A DNA stretch of 27,705 nt, from assembly GCA_964650735.1 (NCBI GenBank), contig CAZYUT010000014.1, positions 1 through 27,705 of the forward strand, read 5' to 3'. The translations under genes and the position numbers were made by a program. The stretch comes from Dichotomicrobium sp964650735. GTDB taxonomy: Bacteria > Pseudomonadota > Alphaproteobacteria > Rhizobiales > Rhodomicrobiaceae. Shown here one piece after another: positions 1 through 8,169 of the stretch. Position 1 is the stretch's first letter. Each line of letters starts with the position of its first letter. Below the pieces are notes generated by a model. It was not told the origin of the DNA and ran no database searches. It saw only the letters and a list, made by a program, of their open reading frames with translations.

Positions 1-1019
1 CCGTCATCCAGGATGTTGGTGACGAGCGCGCCGTGCGGATCGCTCGGGTCCATGCCAAGGCCCTCTGCCAGATCGCGGTCGACGTCCTGAATGGTTACCC
101 CAAGCCACCCGCGGTCGACTGTGCCGTCGTCCTGCAGGTCCTGAACGATCTGCTGAACCAGGCCCGCCGGAATCGAGAAGGCGATGCCGACATTGCCGCC
201 GGACGGAGAGAAGATCGCCGTGTTCACGCCAACGACCTTGCCTTCCAGGTTCACGGAAGGACCGCCGGAGTTGCCCCGGTTTATCGCGGCGTCCACCTGA
301 AGAAAGTCGTACGGGCTGGAGCCGATATCGCGGCCGCGCGCTGAAACGATGCCGGCGGAGACCGATCCGCCCAAGCCGAACGGGTTGCCAACCGCAAGCA
401 CCCAGTCGCCAACACGGATCGGCGTGTCAGCGAATTCGAGAAAGGGGAAGTCGCCGTTGCCCTCGATCTTCAGCAAGGCGATGTCGGTGCGGGCGTCCGT
501 GCCGATAAGCTGGGCATCGAAAGTCGCCTGCTCCTCGCCGATCGTCACTTCGATGCGCTCGGCATCTTCGACAACATGATTGTTGGTGACGATGTAACCG
601 TCAGGCGAAATCAGGAACCCGGAACCAGCCGAACGCGACGGGCGGCGCGGCCGCTCGGGCATATTTTCGCCGAAGCGCTCGAAAAACTCGCGTAGCGGAT
701 GATCCTCCGGAAGGCCGAAGAAGTCCTCGTTACGTTCCCCGCGGGGGCCACGGACGAAACCCGGAGTACTGCGTCCGCTCACTTCGATGCTGACCACCGC
801 CGGGCGCACTTGCTCCGCCAAATCCGCGAAACTGAACGGCGCTCCGTTCTGCATCTCCTGCGCCTGAGCGGGCGTCGCGAGCCGTGGCGTATCGGCTGCG
901 CCGAGCCAGGCCGTCGTGCCCGCGAGAGCGCCGGCCACCACCACGGCGGCTGTGCCGAGCCCCGCGCGCCGCCATGGGCTCGTTCTGGCGCGTTCAGATT
1001 TGTTGATCTCTTCCGCCAT
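1..1019 (-). CDS. degP: DegP/HtrA-family periplasmic serine endoprotease, 3' end missing
   Basis: This is a periplasmic quality-control protease of the DegP/DegQ (HtrA) family, which degrades misfolded envelope proteins. The ATG at 1019 follows a strong ribosome binding site (AGAGGAGAA at 1039-1031). The 339 visible residues begin with a cytoplasmic head of about 18 residues and a hydrophobic segment (about 20-40), which could be a signal anchor or a signal peptide ending at AQAQ. The trypsin-like domain has a complete catalytic triad: His148 in TNNHVV, Asp179 in TDIALLK and Ser251 in GNSGGPS. A first PDZ domain starts near residue 304 (RGWLGVTIQ) and runs off the window; a second PDZ domain is expected but not seen. 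In Sinorhizobium a degP lies just after cycHJKL on the same strand. Here the same order holds, but two other genes lie between. Family assignment is very secure; DegP versus DegQ or MucD naming is less so. Confidence 0.95.
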   Translation of the reverse strand, partial: MAEEINKSERARTSPWRRAGLGTAAVVVAGALAGTTAWLGAADTPRLATPAQAQEMQNGAPFSFADLAEQVRPAVVSIEVSGRSTPGFVRGPRGERNEDFFGLPEDHPLREFFERFGENMPERPRRPSRSAGSGFLISPDGYIVTNNHVVEDAERIEVTIGEEQATFDAQLIGTDARTDIALLKIEGNGDFPFLEFADTPIRVGDWVLAVGNPFGLGGSVSAGIVSARGRDIGSSPYDFLQVDAAINRGNSGGPSVNLEGKVVGVNTAIFSPSGGNVGIAFSIPAGLVQQIVQDLQDDGTVDRGWLGVTIQDVDRDLAEGLGMDPSDPHGALVTNILDD

Positions 1020-1209
1020 TGGACTTACTCTTCTCCTCTGAGGTTTCGTATTTCGATAGCTCGGATATATGCGGACGCCCATTACTGGTCACTTTCCGGC
1101 AGGTTAAACTTTGTTCATGGAGCGCCGGCCCCGGCGGCGGTGGTTCCTGAGGTTATCGATTTGCGGCCAGTCAAGGCGGCCGAAGCGAACGGGGGACAAG
1201 CAAAGGCAG

Positions 1210-2370
1210 ATGCTTGTGCGGGCCTTTTCGGTTTTTCGGGCGGCTCCGGCATGGGCCGCGGGTATGGCTGGGGGCGTCATTGCCGCGGCGGTGATGTTAT
1301 CGGCCGGCAGCACAGCGGCGGCGGTTTTCGGCGAGGATACACGCAAGCACGTGCCGTCCGCCTACGCCCACCTCTCCGGCCAGATCGGGATGATCTATGA
1401 ACCGGACACGCAGACGCTGTGCTCGGCCTTCTGCGTCGCGCCGAACGTGATCGCTACGGCGTCCCACTGTCTGTTTCAGCCGCGCAAGGGCCGGCTGCCA
1501 AACCTCTTCGACATGACCTTCCGGCTTGAGCACCGCGACCTGTCGCTGTCCTCGGGCATAGCCGGGCGCATTGCCGGGACGCCGAAGCACAGTGTCGCGG
1601 TCGGGACGACCCAATTCGGGACAGAGCCGCCGCTCTCCGCGCCCAAGGATTGGGCGCTGGCCAAGCTGGAGCGGCCGATCTGCAAGTTTGGCTCCATGCA
1701 GGTGTCGCCGCGCCCGACCGACGATCTGATCAAGGCGTCGGACGAGCGGCGCATTTTCCAGCTCAGCTATCACTGGGATTACACACATTGGGAGCTTGCC
1801 TACAGCGACCGCTGCCAAATCCGCCGCAGCTTCCGGGGCATCGAGTGGCGCTACATCCGCCAGCATTTCTCTGGCGCGGACGATTTGCTGCTGCATGACT
1901 GCGACACCGGCGGCGCGTCCTCCGGCTCGCCGATCCTGATGGACACGGCGGAGGGGCCGGTTGTCGTGGGGCTGAACGTCGGCACCTACACGCGCACGCG
2001 GCTTCTGCTCAGCCAGGGCGACGTGGTGCGCCGGCAGAAGCCGGACATTATCGCCAACACGGCGGTGAACGCGCGGGCCTTTGCGCCGGTGATCGGGCCG
2101 CTGGCGGCGCGGACGATGATCTCCACCGAGCAAGAGGTGGTTGACCTGCAGAAGGAGTTGCAGGCCCGCAACCTCTACACCGGGCCTATCGACGGAATCT
2201 TCGGACGCGGGACTCGCAGTGCGATCCGCGCGTATGAGAGCCTGCGCGGCGAAACCCTAACCGGTCTGCCGAGCCGGCTGATCCTGACCACGCTCATCAC
2301 CGAGGGGGCCGGGTCGGCGATCGCGCATCAGAATGTGCGCGAATGGGCGGTTGCGCCGTTTGACGACTGA
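1210..2370 (+). CDS. Secreted trypsin-like serine protease with C-terminal peptidoglycan-binding domain
   Basis: This looks like an exported serine protease that docks on the cell wall. From the ATG at 1210 the protein has 386 residues: a signal peptide with a hydrophobic stretch at about 10-32 and an AAA-type cleavage site near 38, a chymotrypsin-fold domain (about 45-290), and a peptidoglycan-binding type 1 domain (about 305-347, with LYTGPIDGIFGRGTRSAI). Candidate triad residues are His86 in TASHC, Asp147 in KDWALAKL and Ser238 in GASSGSP. The serine motif is the V8/glutamyl-endopeptidase-like SGS form rather than GDSGG. Six cysteines could form disulfides. Longer starts exist at ATG 1117 and TTG 1111, but they put about 31-33 charged residues ahead of the signal peptide, so 1210 is preferred. 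The gene diverges from degP and converges with the hydrolase-OsmC gene. Its substrate is unknown. Confidence 0.8.
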   Translation: MLVRAFSVFRAAPAWAAGMAGGVIAAAVMLSAGSTAAAVFGEDTRKHVPSAYAHLSGQIGMIYEPDTQTLCSAFCVAPNVIATASHCLFQPRKGRLPNLFDMTFRLEHRDLSLSSGIAGRIAGTPKHSVAVGTTQFGTEPPLSAPKDWALAKLERPICKFGSMQVSPRPTDDLIKASDERRIFQLSYHWDYTHWELAYSDRCQIRRSFRGIEWRYIRQHFSGADDLLLHDCDTGGASSGSPILMDTAEGPVVVGLNVGTYTRTRLLLSQGDVVRRQKPDIIANTAVNARAFAPVIGPLAARTMISTEQEVVDLQKELQARNLYTGPIDGIFGRGTRSAIRAYESLRGETLTGLPSRLILTTLITEGAGSAIAHQNVREWAVAPFDD

Positions 2371-2475
2371 AGCGCGTTCAACAAAATCAGGATCAGCGAG
2401 CGCGCTCTAACTCTTTGTTTTTTGGAATATTTCCCGGCACAAAACCGGCCCCCGCTTTTGCTGAAACTGCTTCAG
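2371..2475. repeat. RIME-like intergenic repeat between convergent genes
   Basis: The whole gap between the two convergent stop codons is filled by an element that resembles the short mosaic repeats common between genes in Rhizobiales. Recognisable pieces on the plus strand are AGCGCGTTCAAC, the palindrome GAGCGCGCTC (2398-2407), CTCTTTGTTTT, CCCGGCACAAAACCGG and CTTTTGCTGAAACTGCTTCA. The last piece reads across the stop codon of the minus-strand gene. Several parts can form hairpins, and a T-rich run follows the palindrome, so the element may also end transcription from either side. The assignment rests on recalled family sequence; only one copy is seen in this window. Confidence 0.6.
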
Positions 2476-3722
2476 ACGGCCTCGCCGGACAGCTTTGTCT
2501 CGATTACCGATGAGGCTTCCAGCGTCCGGTGGACCGGGCAGCGGTCGGCGATCTCTTTCAGGCGCTGGCGCTGGTCCGCCGTGAGGTCACCGTCAAGGAA
2601 CAGCTCCCGCTCGAACCGGTCGATGCGCCCGCCCTTGCCCTTTTGCTCGTCGGTGCAGGCGTCGCAATCTTCGGCGTGGACCTTGTCATGGCGCACGTCA
2701 ACGCGCACACGTTCCAGCGGCAGAGCCTTCCGGTCGGCATACATGCGGATGGTCATCGATGTGCACGTGCCGAGCGCCATGTTCAGGAGGTCATAGGGCG
2801 ACGGTCCCGTGTCGAGGCCGCCGTAGCTCGTCGGCTCGTCGGCCAGCAGTCGGTGACGCTCCGAGACAATCTCCTGCTGGAACTTGCCGCGCCCGGTCTC
2901 GGCCACGCTCACGACGCCCTTCTTGCCGGGGTAGTCGAGCCGGGAGCCGTCATCAACGCCGCGCAGGTAGCGCGACGCCCAGCCGCTCAGAACCTCCGCG
3001 ACGTAGGCCGCATCCTCGCGGCGCGAGAGCAGATGGTCGGCATTGTCCAGCGAGATGAAGCTCTTGGGGTGCTTGGCGGCGCTGAAAATCGCGGCGGCGT
3101 TCTCGATGCCCACGGTGTTGTCCACCGGCGAATGGAACACCAGCAAGGCCTTGCGCATCGCGGCGATGCGGTCGGTCAGCGTGTGGCCTTTCACGTCGTC
3201 AAGAAACTGCTTCTTGATCGTAAACTTGCGCCCCGCTAGCTCGACCTCTGCGTAGCCGTCCTGCTCGATGGTGTCGAGATGCGCGCCGAAATTGTGGACG
3301 ACATGCTCGGCATCGGCCGGCGCGCCGATCGTGGCGACGGCCTTCACCTCGGGGATCTCGCCCGCGATGCCCAGCACCGCCGCGCCGCCCAGGCTGTGCC
3401 CGATCAGGACGGTGGGGGCCTCGCGCATTTCGCGCATGAAGTTGGCGGCGTGCACCAGATCGGCCATGTTGGAGGAGAAGTTGGTGTTGGCGAACTCGCC
3501 CTCGCTCGCGCCAAGCCCGGTGAAGTCGAAGCGGAAGACGGCAAAGCCGCGGTCTGTCAGCTCGCTGGCGATGCGCGCGGCGGCGAAGATGTCCTTGGAG
3601 CAGGTGAAGCAATGCGCGAACAGAGCGCAGGCGCGCGGTTCTCCCGCGGGCAGGTCAAGCCGCGCCGCAAGCTGGGTGCCTTGCGAGCCAGGGAAGGTGA
3701 GTTTCTGCGATTTGGCGGGCAT
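2472..3722 (-). CDS. Bifunctional alpha/beta hydrolase-OsmC family protein
   Basis: This is a natural fusion of a serine hydrolase with an OsmC-like hydroperoxide-reducing domain, 416 residues. The alpha/beta-hydrolase half (about 1-255) has the nucleophile elbow GHSLGG with Ser110, and probable acid and base residues Asp201 (PVDNT) and His230 (ADHLL). The OsmC half (about 275-416) keeps both family cysteines: Cys320 in GTCTSMT and Cys395 in DRCPVHRTL. These would be the peroxidatic and resolving residues for reducing organic hydroperoxides. An extra CDAC pair (353-356) sits between them. The ATG is preceded by AGGAGA at good spacing. The fused architecture is known in proteobacteria and suggests that an esterase product, perhaps a lipid hydroperoxide, is passed to the thiol peroxidase; that coupling is inference. 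It lies 100 bases after ccmH on the same strand and may be read from the ccm operon. Confidence 0.9.
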   Translation of the reverse strand: MPAKSQKLTFPGSQGTQLAARLDLPAGEPRACALFAHCFTCSKDIFAAARIASELTDRGFAVFRFDFTGLGASEGEFANTNFSSNMADLVHAANFMREMREAPTVLIGHSLGGAAVLGIAGEIPEVKAVATIGAPADAEHVVHNFGAHLDTIEQDGYAEVELAGRKFTIKKQFLDDVKGHTLTDRIAAMRKALLVFHSPVDNTVGIENAAAIFSAAKHPKSFISLDNADHLLSRREDAAYVAEVLSGWASRYLRGVDDGSRLDYPGKKGVVSVAETGRGKFQQEIVSERHRLLADEPTSYGGLDTGPSPYDLLNMALGTCTSMTIRMYADRKALPLERVRVDVRHDKVHAEDCDACTDEQKGKGGRIDRFERELFLDGDLTADQRQRLKEIADRCPVHRTLEASSVIETKLSGEAV

Positions 3723-3822
3723 CGGTCATCTCCTGCTGCGGATCGGCAAATTCGCGGGCAGGATGCCCATTCAGAAGCGCCAAGCGCAAGTGCGCCGCTC
3801 CCTCGGTCTCGTCAAAGCTTCG

Positions 3823-4314
3823 TTATCCCGCGCGCCCAGTGTCGTCGGGGCCTGCCGAGAGGAGGCGATCGAGCTGCTGGCGCTCGGCGTCGCTGAGCGG
3901 CTTCGGCGCGCTCGCCTCGACTTGCGACTGGCGCCCGCGAAACAGCTTGTAGGCGAGCATCAGCCCGAACAGCAAAAGCAGCGCCGGCGTCAGCCACAAC
4001 AGGTAGGTGTGTGGGGCGAAGCGCGGCTCCAGCAACACGAACTCGCCGTAACGCGCAACAACGTAGTCGACAACTTCCTCATTCGTGTCGCCGGCCTGCA
4101 GACGGTCGCGCACCAGGATGCGCAGGTCCTTGGCCAACTCGGCGTTTGATTCGTCAATGGATTCGTTCTGGCAGACCACGCAGCGCAAGCCCTTGGAAAT
4201 CTCGCGGGCGCGCTGCTCCAGCTTGGGGTCGTCCAGCACCTCATCAGGCTCCACCGCCTGCGCGGCGACCGGCAGGATAAGGACCAACGCCAGAAGGATT
4301 GCAATGATGCGCAT
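3823..4314 (-). CDS. ccmH: Cytochrome c maturation thioredox protein CcmH (CycL)
   Basis: CcmH holds or reduces the cysteine pair of apocytochrome c in the periplasm so that haem can be attached by the CcmF/CcmH/CcmI ligase. The 163-residue protein has an N-terminal signal sequence (about 1-20, ending AAQA). The hallmark LRCVVCQNESIDESNAELAKD motif follows, with the redox pair Cys45 and Cys48. One membrane helix (about 103-123, LLWLTPALLLLFGLMLAY) is followed by a short cytoplasmic tail. This is the short CycL type, without the fused TPR part of the E. coli protein; that function is supplied by the separate ccmI gene. It is the last gene of the ccmIEFH set, starting 12 bases after the ccmF stop. 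Confidence 0.97.
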   Translation of the reverse strand: MRIIAILLALVLILPVAAQAVEPDEVLDDPKLEQRAREISKGLRCVVCQNESIDESNAELAKDLRILVRDRLQAGDTNEEVVDYVVARYGEFVLLEPRFAPHTYLLWLTPALLLLFGLMLAYKLFRGRQSQVEASAPKPLSDAERQQLDRLLSAGPDDTGRAG

Positions 4315-4326
4315 GAACGTTCCGCC

Positions 4327-6312
4327 TTACTCCGCCGGCGCGGGCGCCGCCGCAGCGGTCTGCCGGCTCTTTCGCGGTGCGCCGACGCGCAGCCGCCGGT
4401 CGGCCAGCGAGATCGCGCCGCCGATGAACATGATGACGGTGCCGATCCAGATCAGGGTGACCAGCGGGTGGAAATACATTCGCACCGAATATGCGCCGTC
4501 GTTCAGTTCGTCGCCGATGGCAACGTAGAAGTTGCCGGACCAGAAGGCATGAATGCCGACTTCCGATGTCGCCTGACGCGGCTGGTCATAAAGCCGTTTT
4601 GACGGGGTCAGCGTGAAGCTGTTGCCGCCCGTGCTCACGGAGAATTCGGCCTGCTCCTCGATGAAGTTCGGGCCGCGCCACGGGCTGACCTCGTTCAGCG
4701 TCACCTGCGTTCCTGCGAACTCGACCGTTTCGCCCGGCTTCATCGCCACGATCCGCTCGCTCGCCCAGGCGCTCACGCCAACGATGCCGAGCACCATCAC
4801 GCCGACGCCCAGATGCGCCAGCATTCCGCCATAGCTCGACGCCGGGAGGCCGCGCGCGCGGCGCCAGCTTTCGCCCAGCGGCCCCTGAAACAGCTTGACG
4901 CGGAACGCCGTTTCCGACAGCGCGCCGAAGATTGTCCATAGGCCGAGCGCCACGCCAATCGGCGCAAGTGTCGGCCCGTCCATCGTGAGGGAAAAGGCTG
5001 CGACGCCCGCAAGGAACGCTAGCCCGGCCGCCAGAGCGAGCCGCTGGCTCGCGCCAAGGATGTCGCCGCGCTTCCATGCCAGGAACGGCCCATAGGGCAT
5101 CGCCAGAAGCAGCGGCAGCATCAGCGGGACGAAGGTCGCATTGAAGAACGGCGGGCCGACCGAAATCTTCTCGCCCGTGACAGCCTCAAGCGCCAGCGGA
5201 TAAAGCGTGCCGACGAATACCACGCCGCAGGCTGTCGACAGCAGCAGGTTGTTGAGCACCAGCCCGCCTTCACGCGAGATCGGCGCGAACACGCCGCCCT
5301 GGCGGAGCAGCGGCGAGCGCCACGCGTACAGCGCGAGCGCACCGGCCATGAAGAAGGCAATGATACCGAGGATGAAGATGCCGCGCGTCGGGTCGGTCGC
5401 GAAGGCATGGACCGAAGTGAGCACCCCGGAGCGGACGAGGAAGGTGCCGAGCAGGCTGAGGCCAAAGGTCAGGATCGCGAGCAATATTGTCCAGACCTTG
5501 AGCGCCTCCCGCTTTTCCATCACCACGGCAGAATGCAGCAGTGCCGTTCCCAGCAGCCACGGCATGAACGAGGCATTCTCCACCGGGTCCCAGAACCACC
5601 AGCCGCCCCAGCCAAGTTCGTAGTAGGCCCACCAGGAGCCCATCGAGATGCCGATGGTCAGGAACATCCATGCCGCCAGCGTCCACGGCCGCACCCAGCG
5701 CGCCCACGCTGCGTCGATGCGCCCTTCGATCAGAGCTGCGACGGCGAAGGAAAACGCCATCGAGAAGCCGACATAGCCCGCATAGAGCAGCGGCGGATGG
5801 AAGGCGAGCGCGACATCCTGCAGGATTGGGTTCAGCCCATTGCCCTCGATCGGCGCGGGGTCAAGCCGCGTAAACGGGTTCGATGTCGCAATTATGAAGA
5901 TCAGGAAGGCCAGAGACAGGGAGCCCTGCACCGCCAGCGTGTTCGCTTTGAGCGTCGATGGCAGGTTCCGCCCGAACACAGCCACGCCCGCGCCGAACAG
6001 CGCGAGGATGAGCACCCAAAGCACCATGGAGCCTTCATGGTTCCCCCATACGCCGGTGATCTTGTAGATCATCGGTTTGGCGGAGTGAGAGTTGTACGCG
6101 ACGTTGGAGACGGAAAAGTCTGAGATGACATAGGCATGGGTGAGCGCGCCAAATGCGGTCAGGACGAGCGCGCACTGCACCACCGCCGCCGGCACGCAGG
6201 TCTCCATCAGCGCCGCATTGCCGCGATGCGCGCCCCAGGCGGGAAGGATGGTTTGCACCGCCGCAACGCCAAGCGCCAGCAGCAGCGCGAAATGTCCGAT
6301 CTCGGTGATCAA
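4327..6312 (-). CDS. ccmF: Haem lyase subunit CcmF (CycK), TTG start
   Basis: CcmF is the membrane haem-handling subunit that receives haem from CcmE and ligates it to apocytochrome c. With the TTG at 6312 the protein is 661 residues, the usual family length, and starts MITEIGHF, which matches the common CcmF N-terminus. A longer reading from 6408 would add 32 Arg/Pro-rich residues and run about 70 bases into ccmE, so it is rejected. The protein is almost all membrane helices, with a tryptophan-rich WWD segment at about 227-251 (SMGSWWAYYELGWGGWWFWD). Likely haem-ligand histidines are His172, His260 and His302. A large periplasmic loop lies near the C-terminus before the last helix. The gap to the ccmE stop is 25 bases. 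The weak start codon may keep its level below that of its neighbours. Confidence 0.96.
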   Translation of the reverse strand: MITEIGHFALLLALGVAAVQTILPAWGAHRGNAALMETCVPAAVVQCALVLTAFGALTHAYVISDFSVSNVAYNSHSAKPMIYKITGVWGNHEGSMVLWVLILALFGAGVAVFGRNLPSTLKANTLAVQGSLSLAFLIFIIATSNPFTRLDPAPIEGNGLNPILQDVALAFHPPLLYAGYVGFSMAFSFAVAALIEGRIDAAWARWVRPWTLAAWMFLTIGISMGSWWAYYELGWGGWWFWDPVENASFMPWLLGTALLHSAVVMEKREALKVWTILLAILTFGLSLLGTFLVRSGVLTSVHAFATDPTRGIFILGIIAFFMAGALALYAWRSPLLRQGGVFAPISREGGLVLNNLLLSTACGVVFVGTLYPLALEAVTGEKISVGPPFFNATFVPLMLPLLLAMPYGPFLAWKRGDILGASQRLALAAGLAFLAGVAAFSLTMDGPTLAPIGVALGLWTIFGALSETAFRVKLFQGPLGESWRRARGLPASSYGGMLAHLGVGVMVLGIVGVSAWASERIVAMKPGETVEFAGTQVTLNEVSPWRGPNFIEEQAEFSVSTGGNSFTLTPSKRLYDQPRQATSEVGIHAFWSGNFYVAIGDELNDGAYSVRMYFHPLVTLIWIGTVIMFIGGAISLADRRLRVGAPRKSRQTAAAAPAPAE

Positions 6313-6337
6313 GGCTCCGGCCTTTCGTTCTGGGGTG

Positions 6338-6850
6338 TTACTGGGTGTATTGCGCGTCTTGGGGCGCGGGCGTCTCGGCCGACGGCCGGGCCTGCGCCGC
6401 GCCGTCACCGCCAGCCGCGCCGTGCTGCCAGTAGCCCTGGCGTTTCAGCGCGTCGGCGACTTCCTTCGGCATGTAGTTCTCGTCGTGCCGGGCCAGCACG
6501 GTGTCAGCCTTGAAGATGCCGTTCTCATCGAGACGGCCTTCCGTCACAACACCCTGACCCTCGCGGAAAAGGTCCGGCAGGATGCCGGAATACCTGACTT
6601 CGACTGAGCGGGCGGTGTCGGTCACGGCGAAGCGGATTGTCGTCCCCTCGCCGCGCACCACGCTGCCCTGTTCGACCAGGCCGCCGAGGCGGAAGCGTTC
6701 GCCCGGCCCAACGGATTTCTGTGCGACGTCGCTGGGGCTATAAAAGAAGGTGATCTTGCTATCCAGAGCCGAAAGAACCATTGCCGTCGCCCCGCCGAGC
6801 ACGATGAGGCCAAGGACGATCAAGACGCTCCGGCGCTGTTTCCTTGTCAT
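6338..6850 (-). CDS. ccmE: Haem chaperone CcmE (CycJ)
   Basis: CcmE is the periplasmic haem chaperone that binds haem covalently through a histidine and hands it to CcmF. The 170-residue protein has one N-terminal signal anchor (about 8-28) and a beta-barrel (OB-fold) domain. The conserved VLARHDENYMPKEV segment carries the haem-binding His122 and the neighbouring Tyr126, matching His130 and Tyr134 of the E. coli protein. The C-terminal 30 residues are Ala/Pro-rich and look disordered. It sits second in ccmI-ccmE-ccmF-ccmH, starting 19 bases after the ccmI stop. No genes for the delivery half (ccmABCDG) are in the window; in alphaproteobacteria they are normally encoded elsewhere. Confidence 0.97.
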   Translation of the reverse strand: MTRKQRRSVLIVLGLIVLGGATAMVLSALDSKITFFYSPSDVAQKSVGPGERFRLGGLVEQGSVVRGEGTTIRFAVTDTARSVEVRYSGILPDLFREGQGVVTEGRLDENGIFKADTVLARHDENYMPKEVADALKRQGYWQHGAAGGDGAAQARPSAETPAPQDAQYTQ

Positions 6851-6869
6851 CTGTCTTCAACCGCTCCTG

Positions 6870-8000
6870 TTACGACTGCAACCCCAGCTGGCGCGCGGCG
6901 CTGTCAATGCGCTCCAGCGCGCCGGGGTCATCCTTGAAATGTTCGCGTGCCGAAGCGGCGGCCTGCTCTGCCTCGCCCGACTTGCCCAAAACCGTGTAGG
7001 CCCGCATGAGGCGCAACCAGCCGTCAAGGTCGCTGCCGTCGGTTTCGAGCCGCTCCGCCAGCCCGGCGACCATATTCTCGATCATCTGGGCCCGCTCTTC
7101 GCGGCTCATGTTTTCGGCCGAGCGCATCGCCTCTGGCGAAAGCGCGGGCGCGCTGGCAGCGTCCGGATTGAGCTCCTGTTGTACAACGGCAAGCCGGGTC
7201 CCAACCATCATGCGCCATGGCGCGCCCTCGGGGCTGGCCTCCAAAATCTTCCTGTAAGCCTGGGCAGCCTGCTCGAAATTGCCGTTCTGTTCCTCGCTCA
7301 CACCAAGCCAGAACTGCGCCTTGAGGCTGTCCGGGTTACGCACCAGCGCCCGCTGAAAAGCCAGCCGCGCCGTCTGGTTCACTTCGCCGTTGTCGCGAAG
7401 CACCATCGCTTCGCCAAGGCCTTCCAGCCTGGCGGCACTCTCTCCGTTCAGGCGCAGCGCCTGCTGGAAAGCGAAAACAGCGTCATGATACTGCTGCTGG
7501 CGCAGATACACGGGCGCGATGACGTCCCAGCCCGCACCGTCCTCGGGGTGCTCGCGCAATCGCTGCTCCACGCGGTTGACCATTTCGGCAACGCGCTGTG
7601 CTTCCGGCGATTGATCGAAGCGCGCGGTAAAGGGTTGCTGCGGTAATGCGGGAGAGCCGTAAACGAGGTAGCCGCTCAGCGCGAGCAGGGGGACGATAAT
7701 CGAAACAACAACGAGCGCGCGATCGTTATCCTTGGCCGAGCGATCTGCCGGGCCGGTCTTCTCGCTTTCCTCCGTACTACGGAGGAGGCGGCGGCTGACT
7801 TCGATGCGCGCGGCCTGCGCCTCATTTTCGCTGATGAGACCACGCGCGCGCTCATCCTCGATTTCGGCAAGCTGCGCCTTGTAGATCTCGGCGTCGGATT
7901 GCGTGGCCAGCGTCTGCTTGCCGTTTGGCCGGACCAATGGCAGACAGACAACAATGATAACGAGTGCCGTTAGAAGCGCCAGAATTACCCAGAGGACCAT
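6870..8000 (-). CDS. ccmI: Cytochrome c maturation TPR protein CcmI (CycH)
   Basis: CcmI is the apocytochrome c chaperone of the haem-ligation complex; its periplasmic TPR part grips the C-terminal helix of the apoprotein. The 376-residue protein has a membrane helix at 2-23 and a cytoplasmic, Leu/Glu-rich loop with heptad character (about 35-75). A second membrane helix lies at about 95-113. The periplasmic part (about 130-376) contains three or four TPR-like helix pairs, for example QQYHDAVFAFQQALRLN and NGNFEQAAQAYRKILEASPE. The ATG at 8000 follows a modest GCAGGG site. It is the first gene of the ccmIEFH operon, and a plausible promoter lies 34-63 bases upstream. Confidence 0.95.
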   Translation of the reverse strand: MVLWVILALLTALVIIVVCLPLVRPNGKQTLATQSDAEIYKAQLAEIEDERARGLISENEAQAARIEVSRRLLRSTEESEKTGPADRSAKDNDRALVVVSIIVPLLALSGYLVYGSPALPQQPFTARFDQSPEAQRVAEMVNRVEQRLREHPEDGAGWDVIAPVYLRQQQYHDAVFAFQQALRLNGESAARLEGLGEAMVLRDNGEVNQTARLAFQRALVRNPDSLKAQFWLGVSEEQNGNFEQAAQAYRKILEASPEGAPWRMMVGTRLAVVQQELNPDAASAPALSPEAMRSAENMSREERAQMIENMVAGLAERLETDGSDLDGWLRLMRAYTVLGKSGEAEQAAASAREHFKDDPGALERIDSAARQLGLQS

Positions 8001-8033
8001 CGCGCCCTGCTCATTTCCGCGTCATATCTCCGT

Positions 8034-8063
8034 AAAATAGGAAATGATGCATTTGAAGCGCAA
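8034..8063 (-). promoter_or_regulatory. Candidate sigma-70-type promoter of ccmIEFH
   Basis: On the minus strand a TTGCGC element (8063-8058) is followed by an 18-base spacer and TATTTT (8039-8034), about 33 bases before the ccmI start codon. No other promoter-like pair is as well placed. The match to TTGACA/TATAAT is partial, so this is a suggestion. A perfect 12-base palindrome (AAGACGCGTCTT, 8099-8110 and flanking bases) lies about 40 bases further upstream and could be a regulator site or a transcript hairpin of the gene before. Confidence 0.35.
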
Positions 8064-8169
8064 GCGAATCCGGTCGCAAATCAGCGCTCTGGCGGCGAAA
8101 AGACGCGTCTTGACCGGGAACCCGCTGGCCCCGGCCAGAAGCGTGGTGTGCGCGCATAACTTATGGCGG

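Noticed and set aside
1297..2133. Minus-strand frame opposite the secreted protease
   Set aside because: Arg/Ala/His-rich shadow translation; the plus-strand frame has the signal peptide, protease and wall-binding motifs.
3756..3768. GGGCA-GGA-TGCCC hairpin between ccmH and the hydrolase gene
   Set aside because: Five-base stem with no T-run on the transcribed strand; not enough to call a terminator.
4327..6408. Longer CcmF reading starting at 6408
   Set aside because: The added 32 residues are Arg/Pro-rich, overlap ccmE and are not seen in the family; TTG at 6312 gives the normal N-terminus.
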